Source: Brevibacillus fulvus
GTDB taxonomy: Bacteria; Bacillota; Bacilli; Brevibacillales; Brevibacillaceae
DNA length: 64,000 nucleotides
Direction: 5' to 3'
Assembly (NCBI RefSeq): GCF_016908525.1
Contig: NZ_JAFBEB010000003.1
Coordinates: 62,001 to 126,000 of the forward strand
A model generated the notes under the pieces. That model was not told the origin of the DNA. It searched no databases and saw only the letters and a list, made by a program, of their open reading frames with translations. Shown one piece after another: positions 27,541 through 35,549 of the stretch. A program made the translations under genes and the position numbers. The first letter of the stretch is position 1; each line of letters starts with the position of its first letter.

Positions 27541-27557
27541 TATCGTGCAAAATGTCA

Positions 27558-27589
27558 GCCCCCGACCTGGAAGCCGGGGGCCGCTTTTT
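27558..27589 (+). terminator. Terminator after the aldo/keto reductase gene
   Basis: GCCCCCG pairs with CGGGGGC, followed by CGCTTTTTA. Confidence 0.85.
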
Positions 27590-28220
27590 ACCGGTAGCCC
27601 CAATATTGCTGATACTGCGGAAGGTAGTATGGCTGCAGATACGGTTGACTGGGAGACGCTTGCGGTTGAGCCGTTGCGGCGCTTTGATTCTGGCAATTAG
27701 CGTAGGGACCGATATACGTTGACGGTTGAACCGGTGCGATTGCTTCTCTCCATTTGGTTTCATCCAGACAGTAAGTATGCGCCATAATATTGGCAGGCGT
27801 AAATTTTAATATGTCTGAACCTAAAATAACCTGTGGTGTTGGCGCGTCAAAGATCGCCAAAATGTGGGTGTTGTCAGCAGTAGCCATTTCATAATGCCAC
27901 CAGCCTTGCGGGATGTTGACCACTTGCCCGGGCGTTATGGTGTAATTTTGAATGTTTTTTGTAAACGGGTTGAGCATCGACACAGTGATTGCGCCGGATA
28001 TGCAATAGACGAGCTCAGCCGCATTTTGGTGATAGTGCGGTTCGACGACATTGCTGACGCTCAGGAAAATGTCTAACAGCGACACATTTTCCAACGTATT
28101 TAACTGCGCCACACCAAGGATGTTGATAAAGTTGCGGTCATCTTTTTTAAAAAAAGGACTGTAATTCAGGTCAAATGTGAATTGCGTCGATGCTGACGTA
28201 TAATCAATGTTTGCCACCAT
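27588..28220 (-). CDS. Cupin protein with Pro/Gln/Tyr-rich C-terminal tail (spore-coat type)
   Basis: A 210-residue protein with one cupin domain: EPHYHQNAAELVYCISG supplies the His-x-His and Glu metal ligands and TPGQVVNIPQGWWHYEM the last His, as in one half of an oxalate decarboxylase. From about residue 165 a tail of Pro, Gln, Ser and Tyr (QPYLQPYYLPQYQQYWGYR) follows. Such tails are common in Bacillales spore-coat and exosporium proteins. The start is ATG 28220 behind AGAGGGGA. It stands on its own, convergent to the reductase gene, with which it shares the intergenic hairpin. Confidence 0.78.
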   Translation of the reverse strand: MVANIDYTSASTQFTFDLNYSPFFKKDDRNFINILGVAQLNTLENVSLLDIFLSVSNVVEPHYHQNAAELVYCISGAITVSMLNPFTKNIQNYTITPGQVVNIPQGWWHYEMATADNTHILAIFDAPTPQVILGSDILKFTPANIMAHTYCLDETKWREAIAPVQPSTYIGPYANCQNQSAATAQPQASPSQPYLQPYYLPQYQQYWGYR

Positions 28221-28358
28221 CTTTGTGTGCTTCCCCTCTTTTCCTTAGCGATCCTAAGTATATATAGGCAATGTATGTACGCCTAACATGTTCGGTGTCG
28301 ACTGCCGACCAAATCGCCTGGATCAATGCATTGGGTGGAAGCGTATGAAATTGCCCGA

Positions 28359-28385
28359 TTGATTGTTCAACAATAATGATATAAT
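28359..28385 (+). promoter_or_regulatory. gntR promoter with palindromic operator
   Basis: A perfect TATAAT at 28380-28385 is preceded by ATTGTTCAACAAT (28362-28374), a perfect 13-base palindrome lying in the spacer region after a TTGATT at 28359. The same core recurs at 29767 and 29961, so it is the likely binding site of the GntR encoded 36 bases downstream. Confidence 0.65.
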
Positions 28386-28420
28386 ATAAGTATTAACTTT
28401 AAACAAAGAGGGATTTCTTT

Positions 28421-29062
28421 ATGACTAGACCAATGGAAAATGCTTATCAATTTATTAAGGAACGAATATTAGATGGCAGTTATAAACCGTCCCAGAAAAT
28501 AACAGAGGTTGAACTTTCAGAGGCGATCGGGGTCAGCCGGAATACGATTAAAAAAGCGCTGTTAAAATTGGAACAGGAAAATTTGGTGGAAATTGAAAAT
28601 AATAAAGGGGCCTATATCAAATCGTTTACATTGGAAGAGATTCTGAATTATCTTGAAATCCGGGAAGTGTTGGAAGGATTGGTGGCACGCACCGCTGCCA
28701 AAAACATCAGTGAATCTGAACTGGAAACGTTGGAAGCGATCTTGCAACAGATGGAAGCCCATTTGCAACAGAACCGCTTTGATGAATACTCCAACTTGAA
28801 CAAGGAATTCCACCAAATCATTTATCAGGCTTCGAAAAATCAACAAGCGGTGGAAATTATTAATGTCATTCGGACCCAATTATCCCGCTATCACTTTCGG
28901 ACCATCCTCATCCCTGGAAGAAACGAGCACTCTTTTCGGGAGCACACAAAAATTTATCAGGCATTAAAAGTTCGGGATGAAAAATTGGCCGAAGAAACGG
29001 TCATGCATCATATTGCCAATGTGCGGACAACAATCAACGACAATTATTCATTTTTGGTCTAA
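28421..29062 (+). CDS. GntR-family regulator with FCD ligand-binding domain
   Basis: A 213-residue FadR-subfamily protein. The N-terminal winged helix (about 5-70) contains EVELSEAIGVSRNTIKKALLKLEQENLVE; the all-helical FCD domain follows (about 75-205), with EFHQIIYQAS and the His of FREHTKIYQAL as expected metal or ligand contacts. AGAGGGA precedes the ATG. The gene has a palindrome in its own promoter and the same palindrome at ridA and before the dehydrogenase-tctC operon. It is therefore probably an autoregulated repressor of those genes, released by an organic acid. Confidence 0.88.
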   Translation: MTRPMENAYQFIKERILDGSYKPSQKITEVELSEAIGVSRNTIKKALLKLEQENLVEIENNKGAYIKSFTLEEILNYLEIREVLEGLVARTAAKNISESELETLEAILQQMEAHLQQNRFDEYSNLNKEFHQIIYQASKNQQAVEIINVIRTQLSRYHFRTILIPGRNEHSFREHTKIYQALKVRDEKLAEETVMHHIANVRTTINDNYSFLV

Positions 29063-29088
29063 GGGCGGGGGAAACTTCGCCTTTTTTT
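29063..29088 (+). terminator. Terminator after gntR
   Basis: GGCG pairs with CGCC around GGGGAAACTT, followed by seven T residues. Confidence 0.6.
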
Positions 29089-29112
29089 ATGCCAATCAAG
29101 ATCAAAAGCAAA

Positions 29113-29145
29113 GAAAAAAGTCCTTACTGCAAAGGAAGCAAGGAC
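29113..29145 (-). terminator. Terminator for ridA
   Basis: On the minus strand GTCCTT (29145-29140) pairs with AAGGAC (29125-29120), followed by six T residues. Confidence 0.65.
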
Positions 29146-29249
29146 AAAACAGGTTCGTAACTTTTTGCAGCGGCAGGGCGATCCGCGGGTGCAACGGCAA
29201 CACTGGCTCCCTGTCCGATGAAAATACCGCCGCCAACTGGCTTGAGGAT

Positions 29250-29630
29250 TTACAACACAGCGACCATCTCGATCTGCACGCGCAGCCCTTCGCGGAGATC
29301 TTGGACCGTCGTATGTCTCGCCGGACGATTGTTTTCATCCGGAAACATTTTCAGCCATTCTCCGTTGACAATTTTTTTGTATTCACGATCCGTCACAGAG
29401 ACACTCAAATGCGCGATATCGTCGACAGTACCTCCGGCCAGCGCCATTATCTCGCGCAAATAATGAAAGAGGTTGGCCACTTCATCTTCCACCTTTTCCG
29501 GAATTTTTCCTGTTTCCGGGTCCGAGCCGATGATCGCGGAAGTGTAAACCATATTGCCGATCTTGATCGCGGTTGGAATCGGATTTTGGTGGGCAGATCC
29601 TTTCACATGCAGAACTTCTCGCTTTGCCAT
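29250..29630 (-). CDS. RidA/YjgF family protein (enamine/imine deaminase)
   Basis: A 126-residue Rid-family protein: IPTAIKIGNMVYTSAIIG, GTVDDIAHLSVSVTDR and the C-terminal RPARHTTVQDLREGLRVQIEMVAVL match the trimeric fold; the usual catalytic Arg of the R-x-x-x-x-V motif is not clearly placed, so it may belong to a Rid1-7 subgroup other than RidA. The start MAKREVLHVKG follows AAAAGGAG; the frame runs further upstream without an RBS. It has its own promoter with the GntR palindrome. After the TAA the frame stays open for 40 more codons. Confidence 0.85.
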   Translation of the reverse strand: MAKREVLHVKGSAHQNPIPTAIKIGNMVYTSAIIGSDPETGKIPEKVEDEVANLFHYLREIMALAGGTVDDIAHLSVSVTDREYKKIVNGEWLKMFPDENNRPARHTTVQDLREGLRVQIEMVAVL

Positions 29631-29766
29631 CGCAAATCTTCTCCTTTTCATCTTTTTGCTTCTTCTGACGCCGTTTTTTACGGTCATGCATCGATTAACT
29701 GACTTGTGCGAATTTCCTCGTCACCGCCTTTTTAAAGATGCCGAGCGTAAATCTATTACGTTTTCC

Positions 29767-29817
29767 AATATTGTTAAACAATATTGTTTTATAAAGAAGT
29801 ATAAAGCACGTTCACAA
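29767..29817 (-). promoter_or_regulatory. ridA promoter with GntR-type operator
   Basis: On the minus strand TTGTGA (29817-29812) and TTATAA (29794-29789) are spaced by 17 bases. Directly downstream lies AATATTGTTAAACAATATT (29767-29785), a perfect 19-base palindrome with the same TTGTTnAACAA core as before gntR. Confidence 0.65.
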
Positions 29818-29916
29818 TTCATGTCAATAGCCGAAATTTTCGTTAACTGACTCCGGATTCGTGAAATGGTTCTGCAAAGGTCCGGATCAGTTCCCGGAAC
29901 GATCGTTGTTTTTGGG

Positions 29917-29971
29917 TTGACATGGAATCAGAAATCAGCTAAACTTTCCAATAAACAAATTTGTTGAACAA
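29917..29971 (+). promoter_or_regulatory. Promoter and operator of the dehydrogenase-tctC operon
   Basis: TTGACA (29917-29922), 17-base spacer, TAAACT (29940-29945). TTGTTGAACAA (29961-29971), a third copy of the palindrome core, sits 16 bases after the -10 box, suited to block transcription. Confidence 0.65.
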
Positions 29972-30242
29972 TAATGAACAGCTTAATTGATCCGTTATTA
30001 GAGAGGAGGGATACGGACGAGTTTGTTTGTTCGTACCCGTCTGTTGATCACCCAAAGTTTGCCGACTGTTTTTACTCAACCAGTTTTGCAACCGTTTTCA
30101 ATTTGGCGTTTGCTGCCAATGCGGAACAACAGAATAATGGGCATGCGGGATGGTCAACCGGCAACCTTGGCGATGGCCAGGAAACAATTCAGACTTCGAG
30201 GCGGATCGATGACAATGGCCGAACACGGAAGGGGCAGATAGA
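29972..30242 (+). other. Leader region without a convincing gene
   Basis: GAGAGGAGGG at 30001-30009 is a good ribosome binding site, but the two short frames behind it (one from TTG 30023, 72 codons) do not resemble any protein I know and have a poor composition. It may be a long leader or the relic of a first gene of the operon. Confidence 0.4.
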
Positions 30243-31133
30243 ATGAATGATCGAAAAATCGGGTTTATCGGTTTTGGCGAAGCTGCGTTTCATATCTGCA
30301 GCGGTCTAAAGTCGGAGGGCGTAGAGCAGATTCGCGCTTTCGACGTGATGGCCAATGATGCTGTGCTCGGCGTCAAGATAAAGGAGCGGGCAAGCTCGAT
30401 CGCTGTTACCCTGGATAACAGTTTGCGCGAATTGCTGGAACATTCGCAAGTGATTTTTTGCGCGACAAGTGCGAAATATGCGCTTGGCATTGCCCAAGAA
30501 GCTGCGGAGTTTATCGGCAACCGGCATATTTATGTTGATTTGAACGCGGCATCGCCCAAGGTCAAACGAGAAATCGCTTCCGTTATCCAACAGGCAGGCG
30601 GTTTGTTCGTCGATGGAGCTGTCATGGAGGCCGTTCCTCCTCTTCGTCATAAAGTGCCGATATTGTTAAGCGGAGAAGGGGCTGTCGCGTTTCAGGCGTT
30701 TATGCAGCCAGCCGGAATGAATTTGACGGTAGTCAATGATCAGGCAGGCAGCGCTTCCTCAATGAAGATGATCCGCAGCATCTTTATGAAAGGATTTACC
30801 GCGCTGCTGCTGGAGACTTTACTGGCAAGCCATCAGGCAGGCGTCGAAAAGGAAATTGTGGCGTCCATCTCCAAGACGCTCGCCAGCGGACCCGTCGAGC
30901 AATTGATGAACCTGCTGTTGACCCGCACCGCTATTCATGCGGAACGTCGCGTTTCCGAGATGAAAGATGTGGTCGAAACATTGCAGGAGATGCATCTCGA
31001 TTACACGATGTCGCAGGCGACACAAACCAAGCTGCAAAGTCTGGTTGAGCTCAACTTAAACGGTTATTTTGAACATAAAGCCCCCGATCATTATCGTCGA
31101 GTCTTGGAAGCGATCGCAGCGCTTCAAAAATAA
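30243..31133 (+). CDS. NAD(P)-dependent dehydrogenase, 6-phosphogluconate dehydrogenase-like with DUF1932 domain
   Basis: A 296-residue protein of the beta-hydroxyacid dehydrogenase superfamily. The N-terminal Rossmann motif is IGFIGFGEAAFHICSGL; the substrate loop LNAASPKVKREI replaces the DAPVSGG of hydroxyisobutyrate dehydrogenase; the helical DUF1932 domain covers about 190-260, with SMKMIRSIFMKGFTALLLE containing the catalytic Lys region. It probably oxidises a hydroxy acid. It is co-directional with a TctC-type binding protein 39 bases downstream and sits behind a GntR-type operator, which points to carboxylate catabolism. Confidence 0.8.
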   Translation: MNDRKIGFIGFGEAAFHICSGLKSEGVEQIRAFDVMANDAVLGVKIKERASSIAVTLDNSLRELLEHSQVIFCATSAKYALGIAQEAAEFIGNRHIYVDLNAASPKVKREIASVIQQAGGLFVDGAVMEAVPPLRHKVPILLSGEGAVAFQAFMQPAGMNLTVVNDQAGSASSMKMIRSIFMKGFTALLLETLLASHQAGVEKEIVASISKTLASGPVEQLMNLLLTRTAIHAERRVSEMKDVVETLQEMHLDYTMSQATQTKLQSLVELNLNGYFEHKAPDHYRRVLEAIAALQK

Positions 31134-31172
31134 AGGCCCGGTTTAGGCAGACGCGGGACTGGAGGATGAGAC

Positions 31173-32210
31173 ATGTTGAAATGGCGGATTCGATGGGCAA
31201 GCTTGGCCTTGGTGGGAGCAATGGCTGTCAGTCTGGCAGCTTGCAGCAGCGGAAGCAACGGCGAACAACAAGCCGGCTCGTCGGCAACAGGGGAGACCTA
31301 TCCCGAAAAGCAATTGACAATCGTTGCCCCCTCAGGAGCCGGCGGTGCATTTGACAAAGCAGCGCGGTCGCTTGCCAAAGTGTTGGTGGAAAATCAGATG
31401 GTCGACCAGCAGATTTTGATTGAAAATCAGCCGGGGGGCGGGGGCAGCGTCTTTTTAGCCGAATACGCGACGAAAGAAACGAAGAATGACTACAAACTAT
31501 TTGTCAGTTCTCCCGCTTTGTTAATCAACAACTTGAAGAAAGATGGAAACTCGCCGTTTGGTTACAAGGATACAACTCCTCTGGCCCAGTTGTATCGCGA
31601 TTACGGTGTGATCGTTGTTCCGGCGAATTCGAAATACAATGATCTGCAAACGTTATTTGCCGATTTGAAAGCGGACCCGAAAAGCTTGACCCTTGCCGGC
31701 GGCTCGGCTCCAGGCTCGGTCGACCATCTGACCTTTATGTTGCCGGCTTATAAATATGGCATTGATCCCAAGACGATCAAGTATGTTTCGTATGATGGCA
31801 AAGCCCAGTCCATGACCGCATTGCTGGGCGGCAATGCCGATATTCTGTCAAGCGTGGCGGGAGAAGTGGAGCAGTATCTAAAGGCGGGAAAAGTGAAAGT
31901 GTTGGCTATTGACGCCCCCGAACGTCTGGGGGGAACTTTTCAGGACGTTCCCACGATCAAAGAAGCGGGGATTGATTCCGAATTGGTCATTTGGCGCGGG
32001 GTGTTCGGGCCGAAAGAGATGAGTCCGGAGGCGAAAGCGTTTTGGGAAGACACCTTAAAGAAGCTTTCGGAGTCGGAAAACTGGAAACAAGAACTGCAAA
32101 ATAACAGTTGGCAAGCGGATTATAAAACTGCCGAGCAATTCACCAAAGTGCTGGAGGAGCAAAACCGAAGTCTTCAGGAATTGCTAAAAACGATGGATAT
32201 GGCAAACTAG
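31173..32210 (+). CDS. Tripartite tricarboxylate transporter substrate-binding lipoprotein (TctC family)
   Basis: A 345-residue binding protein. The signal peptide ends in the lipobox SLAAC; the mature part has the TctC opening TYPEKQLTIVAPSGAGGAFD, VENQPGGGG and the C-terminal FTKVLEEQN helix. TctC proteins capture carboxylates for the TctA/TctB permease. No tctA or tctB is in the window, so it is an orphan receptor that must use a permease elsewhere or serve as sensor. GGAGGATGAG precedes ATG 31173. A strong terminator closes the operon. Confidence 0.87.
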   Translation: MLKWRIRWASLALVGAMAVSLAACSSGSNGEQQAGSSATGETYPEKQLTIVAPSGAGGAFDKAARSLAKVLVENQMVDQQILIENQPGGGGSVFLAEYATKETKNDYKLFVSSPALLINNLKKDGNSPFGYKDTTPLAQLYRDYGVIVVPANSKYNDLQTLFADLKADPKSLTLAGGSAPGSVDHLTFMLPAYKYGIDPKTIKYVSYDGKAQSMTALLGGNADILSSVAGEVEQYLKAGKVKVLAIDAPERLGGTFQDVPTIKEAGIDSELVIWRGVFGPKEMSPEAKAFWEDTLKKLSESENWKQELQNNSWQADYKTAEQFTKVLEEQNRSLQELLKTMDMAN

Positions 32211-32300
32211 GGGCTGAGCGGGACCGTGTTGGCTTTTATCGGATACCTTACATGGCCTGTGCAAAAGTTTGGGAAGTCGGGGAAGAAGCAAAGCGGCAGA

Positions 32301-32332
32301 AAAGAGAGTCGAACGTTAGACTCTCTTTTTTT
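32301..32332 (+). terminator. Terminator after the tctC-type gene
   Basis: AAAGAGAGTC pairs perfectly with GACTCTCTTT around GAACGTTA, followed by more T residues. Confidence 0.88.
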
Positions 32333-32413
32333 GTGTGCATTCCTGGTTTTTTTCCTCGCCCAATAAAGCTGCACAGGAAAAAACGGAAAAAATGTGAAAT
32401 TTGTCGAATCGCT

Positions 32414-32440
32414 TAAGATAATCGGATATTGCGCCGATAT
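32414..32440 (+). promoter_or_regulatory. Sigma-D-like promoter before the sugar-activation cluster
   Basis: TAAG at 32414-32417 and GCCGATAT at 32433-32440, spacer 15, match the flagellar sigma-D consensus (TAAA-N15-GCCGATAA) with two differences. A TATAAT at 32441-32446 overlaps, but without a good -35. About 135 bases of leader follow. Confidence 0.55.
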
Positions 32441-32575
32441 TATAATAGCGAAATCTACTAATCTGGTTGAAACCATCTAGTCGCAATTGGAAAGTAACAT
32501 CGCCTGAGGCCATTTTTTCGTGAAGCATAAAACACTCTCAAATATAGGAGTATGGGTATGTATAAGGGAGAAAAT

Positions 32576-34066
32576 ATGAAAATTGATTATATTATTGTCC
32601 AGGCTGGAGGCAAGGGGACAAGGCTTGAACACTTGACCGCAAACAAACCGAAAGCGCTTGTCCCGGTGGAGAACCTTCCGATGCTGTTTCATCTGTTTCG
32701 GAAATTTCCGGATAAACGCTTCATCATTATTGGCGATTACAAGAAAGAAGTCCTCCGGGAATACCTGGCTTGCTTCGCGGATGTGAAATATCAGGTGGTG
32801 GACGCCGAAGGAACTGGAACCTGCTCGGGCATTCAACAAGCGATTCAGCGAATTCCTGATCAGGAACCGTTCATGCTGATCTGGTCGGATTTAATTCTTC
32901 CGGAGAGCTTTCAACTGCCGGAGCAAAAAGGAGATTACATCGGAATTTCCCAGACCTTCCCCTGCAGGTGGCGCTACCGAAATGGGATTTTTGAAGAGGA
33001 ACGCTCGGAGGAATACGGCGTTGCCGGCCTGTTTATTTTTCAGGACAAGTCTGCGCTTGCCAATGTTCCGCAAAGCGGAGAACTGGTACGTTGGATGAAG
33101 GAGCAAGGGCTGACTTATCGTGAACTGGGGTTGGCAGGGACAAAAGAATTCGGTCTGCTGGCGGAATATGAAAAACTGGGACAGGAGAAGTGCAGACCCT
33201 TTAATAAAATTACTGTTTCCGGGGACGTTTTGACCAAGGAAGGGATCGATGCCCAAGGGAAGCAGCTGGCGGTACGGGAAAATAGATGGTACGAGATGGC
33301 GCAGGCCAAGGGCGTAAAAAATATCCCGAAAATATACGGTGTCAATCCGCTGAAAATGGAACGTATCCAAGGCAGGAATATTTATGAATACGACTTCCCC
33401 TATGCAGAAAAGAAACAAATTTTGGCCCAACTGGTGGATGCTCTGCGCGGCATTCATCAATTGGACAAGATTCCTGCAGATTCGTTCAGCATCGAAGAAG
33501 CTTACTTCAACAAGACCATGGACAGACTTGCCAAAATTCGCGACCTGATACCATTTGCCGATCAGAAAACGATTACAGTGAACGGACGGGAATGCCGCAA
33601 TGTATTTTTTTACAAGCGCGATCTTGCAAAAAAGCTGGAGCGTATTCAATGCCGCGAATTTACGTTTATCCATGGGGACTGTACCTTTTCCAATCTGATG
33701 CTGAAAAATGATCAAGAGCCTGTGCTCATTGATCCGCGGGGATACTTCGGATTTACGGAACTATACGGCGATCCGATGTATGATTGGGCCAAACTCTACT
33801 ATTCCATAAAAGGCAATTATGACCGGTTTAATTTGAAAGAGTTCCGATTGTCCATCGGGGAACAGGATATTCAGCTTGAAATCGCATCGAATGGCTGGGA
33901 GGACATGGAGACTGATTTCTACGAATTGACCGGAGCCGAGCCGGAAATCATTCGCTTGCTCCACGCCGTAATTTGGCTGTCATTGACGACTTACGCCTGG
34001 CAGGACTATGACTCTATCTGCGGTGCCTTTTACAACGGAATCTATTATTTGGAGGAAGTGCTATGA
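32576..34066 (+). CDS. Bifunctional nucleotidyltransferase-kinase (NTP transferase + aminoglycoside/choline kinase fold)
   Basis: A 496-residue fusion. The N-terminal domain (about 1-235) is a sugar-nucleotide or phosphocholine pyrophosphorylase-type transferase with QAGGKGTRLEHLTANKPKAL and VWSDLILP-like residues. The C-terminal domain (about 250-496) is an APH/choline-kinase fold with HGDCTFSN (His366) and LIDPRG (Asp386). One protein could thus phosphorylate a hydroxylated substrate and then activate it with NTP, as separate LicA and LicC do with choline. AAGGGAG precedes ATG 32576; an in-frame ATG at 32552 is less likely. It is the first of five overlapping genes. Confidence 0.82.
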   Translation: MKIDYIIVQAGGKGTRLEHLTANKPKALVPVENLPMLFHLFRKFPDKRFIIIGDYKKEVLREYLACFADVKYQVVDAEGTGTCSGIQQAIQRIPDQEPFMLIWSDLILPESFQLPEQKGDYIGISQTFPCRWRYRNGIFEEERSEEYGVAGLFIFQDKSALANVPQSGELVRWMKEQGLTYRELGLAGTKEFGLLAEYEKLGQEKCRPFNKITVSGDVLTKEGIDAQGKQLAVRENRWYEMAQAKGVKNIPKIYGVNPLKMERIQGRNIYEYDFPYAEKKQILAQLVDALRGIHQLDKIPADSFSIEEAYFNKTMDRLAKIRDLIPFADQKTITVNGRECRNVFFYKRDLAKKLERIQCREFTFIHGDCTFSNLMLKNDQEPVLIDPRGYFGFTELYGDPMYDWAKLYYSIKGNYDRFNLKEFRLSIGEQDIQLEIASNGWEDMETDFYELTGAEPEIIRLLHAVIWLSLTTYAWQDYDSICGAFYNGIYYLEEVL

Positions 34067-34659
34067 TTCAATACTTTGAAGAACTTATGGGGACGCTCGA
34101 CGATGCGATCCATTCCATGGATGAACGAGTTTTCAGAAAATTGGTGGAGGATAGCGTAAGGACGATCCAGTCGGGTCATAAAATTATCGTTTCCGGACTT
34201 GGAAAGAATGTGCCCATCTGCGAAAAATTTACCGGCTCGATGCTTTCCCTGGGGATGGATGCCTACTTTTTGCACACCAACTCTGCCATCCATGGAGATA
34301 TGGGAGTGATCAAGGACGGAGATTTGGTGATCATCCTGACAAAAAGCGGCGAAACGGCTGAATCCGTATATTTGGTCGATTTGCTGGCTGATCGGAACAT
34401 TACGATGTGGCTTTTGTCTTTTAACCCGGATAGCAGTTTGACAAGAAAGATTCCCAACAGTTTGATTTTACATTTAAAGCATGAGGGAGACCTCTGGAAC
34501 ATCATGCCCAACAATTCGACGACGCTTAATTTGATCGTGCTGCAGGGACTGGTGATGCATATTGCGAAGGAACTCAATATTCAAATTGACCGGTTCAAGC
34601 GGAACCATCCCGGCGGCCATATTGGAGCGGTATTAAGCAAGGAAGTAATTGTAGGATGA
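34063..34659 (+). CDS. SIS-domain sugar-phosphate isomerase (KpsF/GutQ-like, no CBS domains)
   Basis: A 198-residue SIS protein. GLGKNVPICEKFTGSMLSLG, ILTKSGETAE and the end NHPGGHIG are the marks of the KpsF/GutQ/KdsD group, arabinose-5-phosphate isomerases; those enzymes usually carry two CBS domains, which are absent here. It would interconvert a ketose and aldose phosphate that feeds the preceding kinase-nucleotidyltransferase. ATG 34063 overlaps the stop of the previous gene (ATGA), implying coupled translation. Confidence 0.82.
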   Translation: MIQYFEELMGTLDDAIHSMDERVFRKLVEDSVRTIQSGHKIIVSGLGKNVPICEKFTGSMLSLGMDAYFLHTNSAIHGDMGVIKDGDLVIILTKSGETAESVYLVDLLADRNITMWLLSFNPDSSLTRKIPNSLILHLKHEGDLWNIMPNNSTTLNLIVLQGLVMHIAKELNIQIDRFKRNHPGGHIGAVLSKEVIVG

Positions 34660-35030
34660 GTGAGCTGAGACTGTCCGCATTAGCGAAAACGTGGATTCTC
34701 GATTTGGACGGAACGATTCTCAAACATAATGGCTATAAGATAGACGGAATCGACACTTTTTTGGAAGGTGCGGAAGAATTTCTGAAAAGTATTCCAGAAG
34801 AAGATATGGTTATTTTTCTTACTTCCCGTACAGATCAGGAACGAGAGGCGACGGAGGCGTTTCTTCGCGATCATCATATTCGATACAATCAGATTATTTT
34901 TAACGCCCCCTATGGAGAACGCATCCTGATCAATGATCGAAAGCCATCGGGATTGGTAACTTCGCTTGCAATCGATACAGAGCGAGACAAATTTTGCAAG
35001 CTGAACATTACAATCGATCATAGTCTGTAG
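34656..35030 (+). CDS. Small HAD-superfamily phosphatase-like protein
   Basis: A 124-residue HAD fold without a cap. Motif I is LDLDGTI, with the nucleophilic Asp and the general acid two residues later; motif II is FLTSRT; the motif IV region is LINDRKPSG, where the usual GDxxxD is reduced to one Asp, so activity is probable but not certain. It overlaps the isomerase gene by 4 bases. The likely job is removal of a phosphate from a sugar intermediate of the same pathway. Confidence 0.72.
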   Translation: MSELRLSALAKTWILDLDGTILKHNGYKIDGIDTFLEGAEEFLKSIPEEDMVIFLTSRTDQEREATEAFLRDHHIRYNQIIFNAPYGERILINDRKPSGLVTSLAIDTERDKFCKLNITIDHSL

Positions 35031-35072
35031 CTTTCCGACGGCAACCGAAATTGATAAAGGCGGGAATAATGA

Positions 35073-35549
35073 ATGCTCATCAAGCATTTTTGGAACGCGT
35101 GGATTGGAAGACGTGAGTGGAAAAGATTGCTGAAGCAGTATGAGATGAGGCAGCGACAAATTTATGTGTTGCTTATGCCGGAACACGATTGGGAGCTGAA
35201 CGAACAAGCGTTGCTGCATTTGGACGATTTTATCGATAGACGGTTTGCGGAAGGTGTTGTGATCCTTGCGATGGATGATCGGGTCGTGCAAGCGGCGCCC
35301 GCTTACTCGGACCGGATTATCGCCGTTCGGAAATATCCAGAGAAATTAGCCCGGTATCTGCTGAAATATTATTGTTTTTACAAGTTTACCGATAAATTCA
35401 TCATCGTATCCATGACGCAGCCCCAAGGTAACCGTGGTTCCATGATTGTCGGAAAATCAGGTGTAACGGTAGAGGATGTCGTCTGCCTTGGCATTTATAA
35501 TCTGCGCTCTGTGACGAAAGTTCGAGAGGTATTAAAAGATGCTCGATGA
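35073..35549 (+). CDS. Hypothetical protein of the sugar-activation cluster
   Basis: A 158-residue protein, not recognised. A basic N-terminus (WIGRREWKRLLKQYEMRQRQ) is followed by alternating strands and helices (IYVLLMPEH, VVILAMDD, RIIAVRKYPEKLARYLLKYYCFYKF, FIIVSMTQPQGN). The pattern suggests a Rossmann-like fold without catalytic signature. No signal peptide or membrane segment. AAAGGCGGG lies upstream of ATG 35073. Its end overlaps the next gene by 11 bases, so it belongs to the same translation unit. Confidence 0.6.
   Translation: MLIKHFWNAWIGRREWKRLLKQYEMRQRQIYVLLMPEHDWELNEQALLHLDDFIDRRFAEGVVILAMDDRVVQAAPAYSDRIIAVRKYPEKLARYLLKYYCFYKFTDKFIIVSMTQPQGNRGSMIVGKSGVTVEDVVCLGIYNLRSVTKVREVLKDAR

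Noticed and set aside
30023-30241. Small ORF in the leader before the dehydrogenase gene
   Set aside because: There is a good RBS nearby, but spacing is long and the 72-residue product has no sensible composition; kept only as a leader region.
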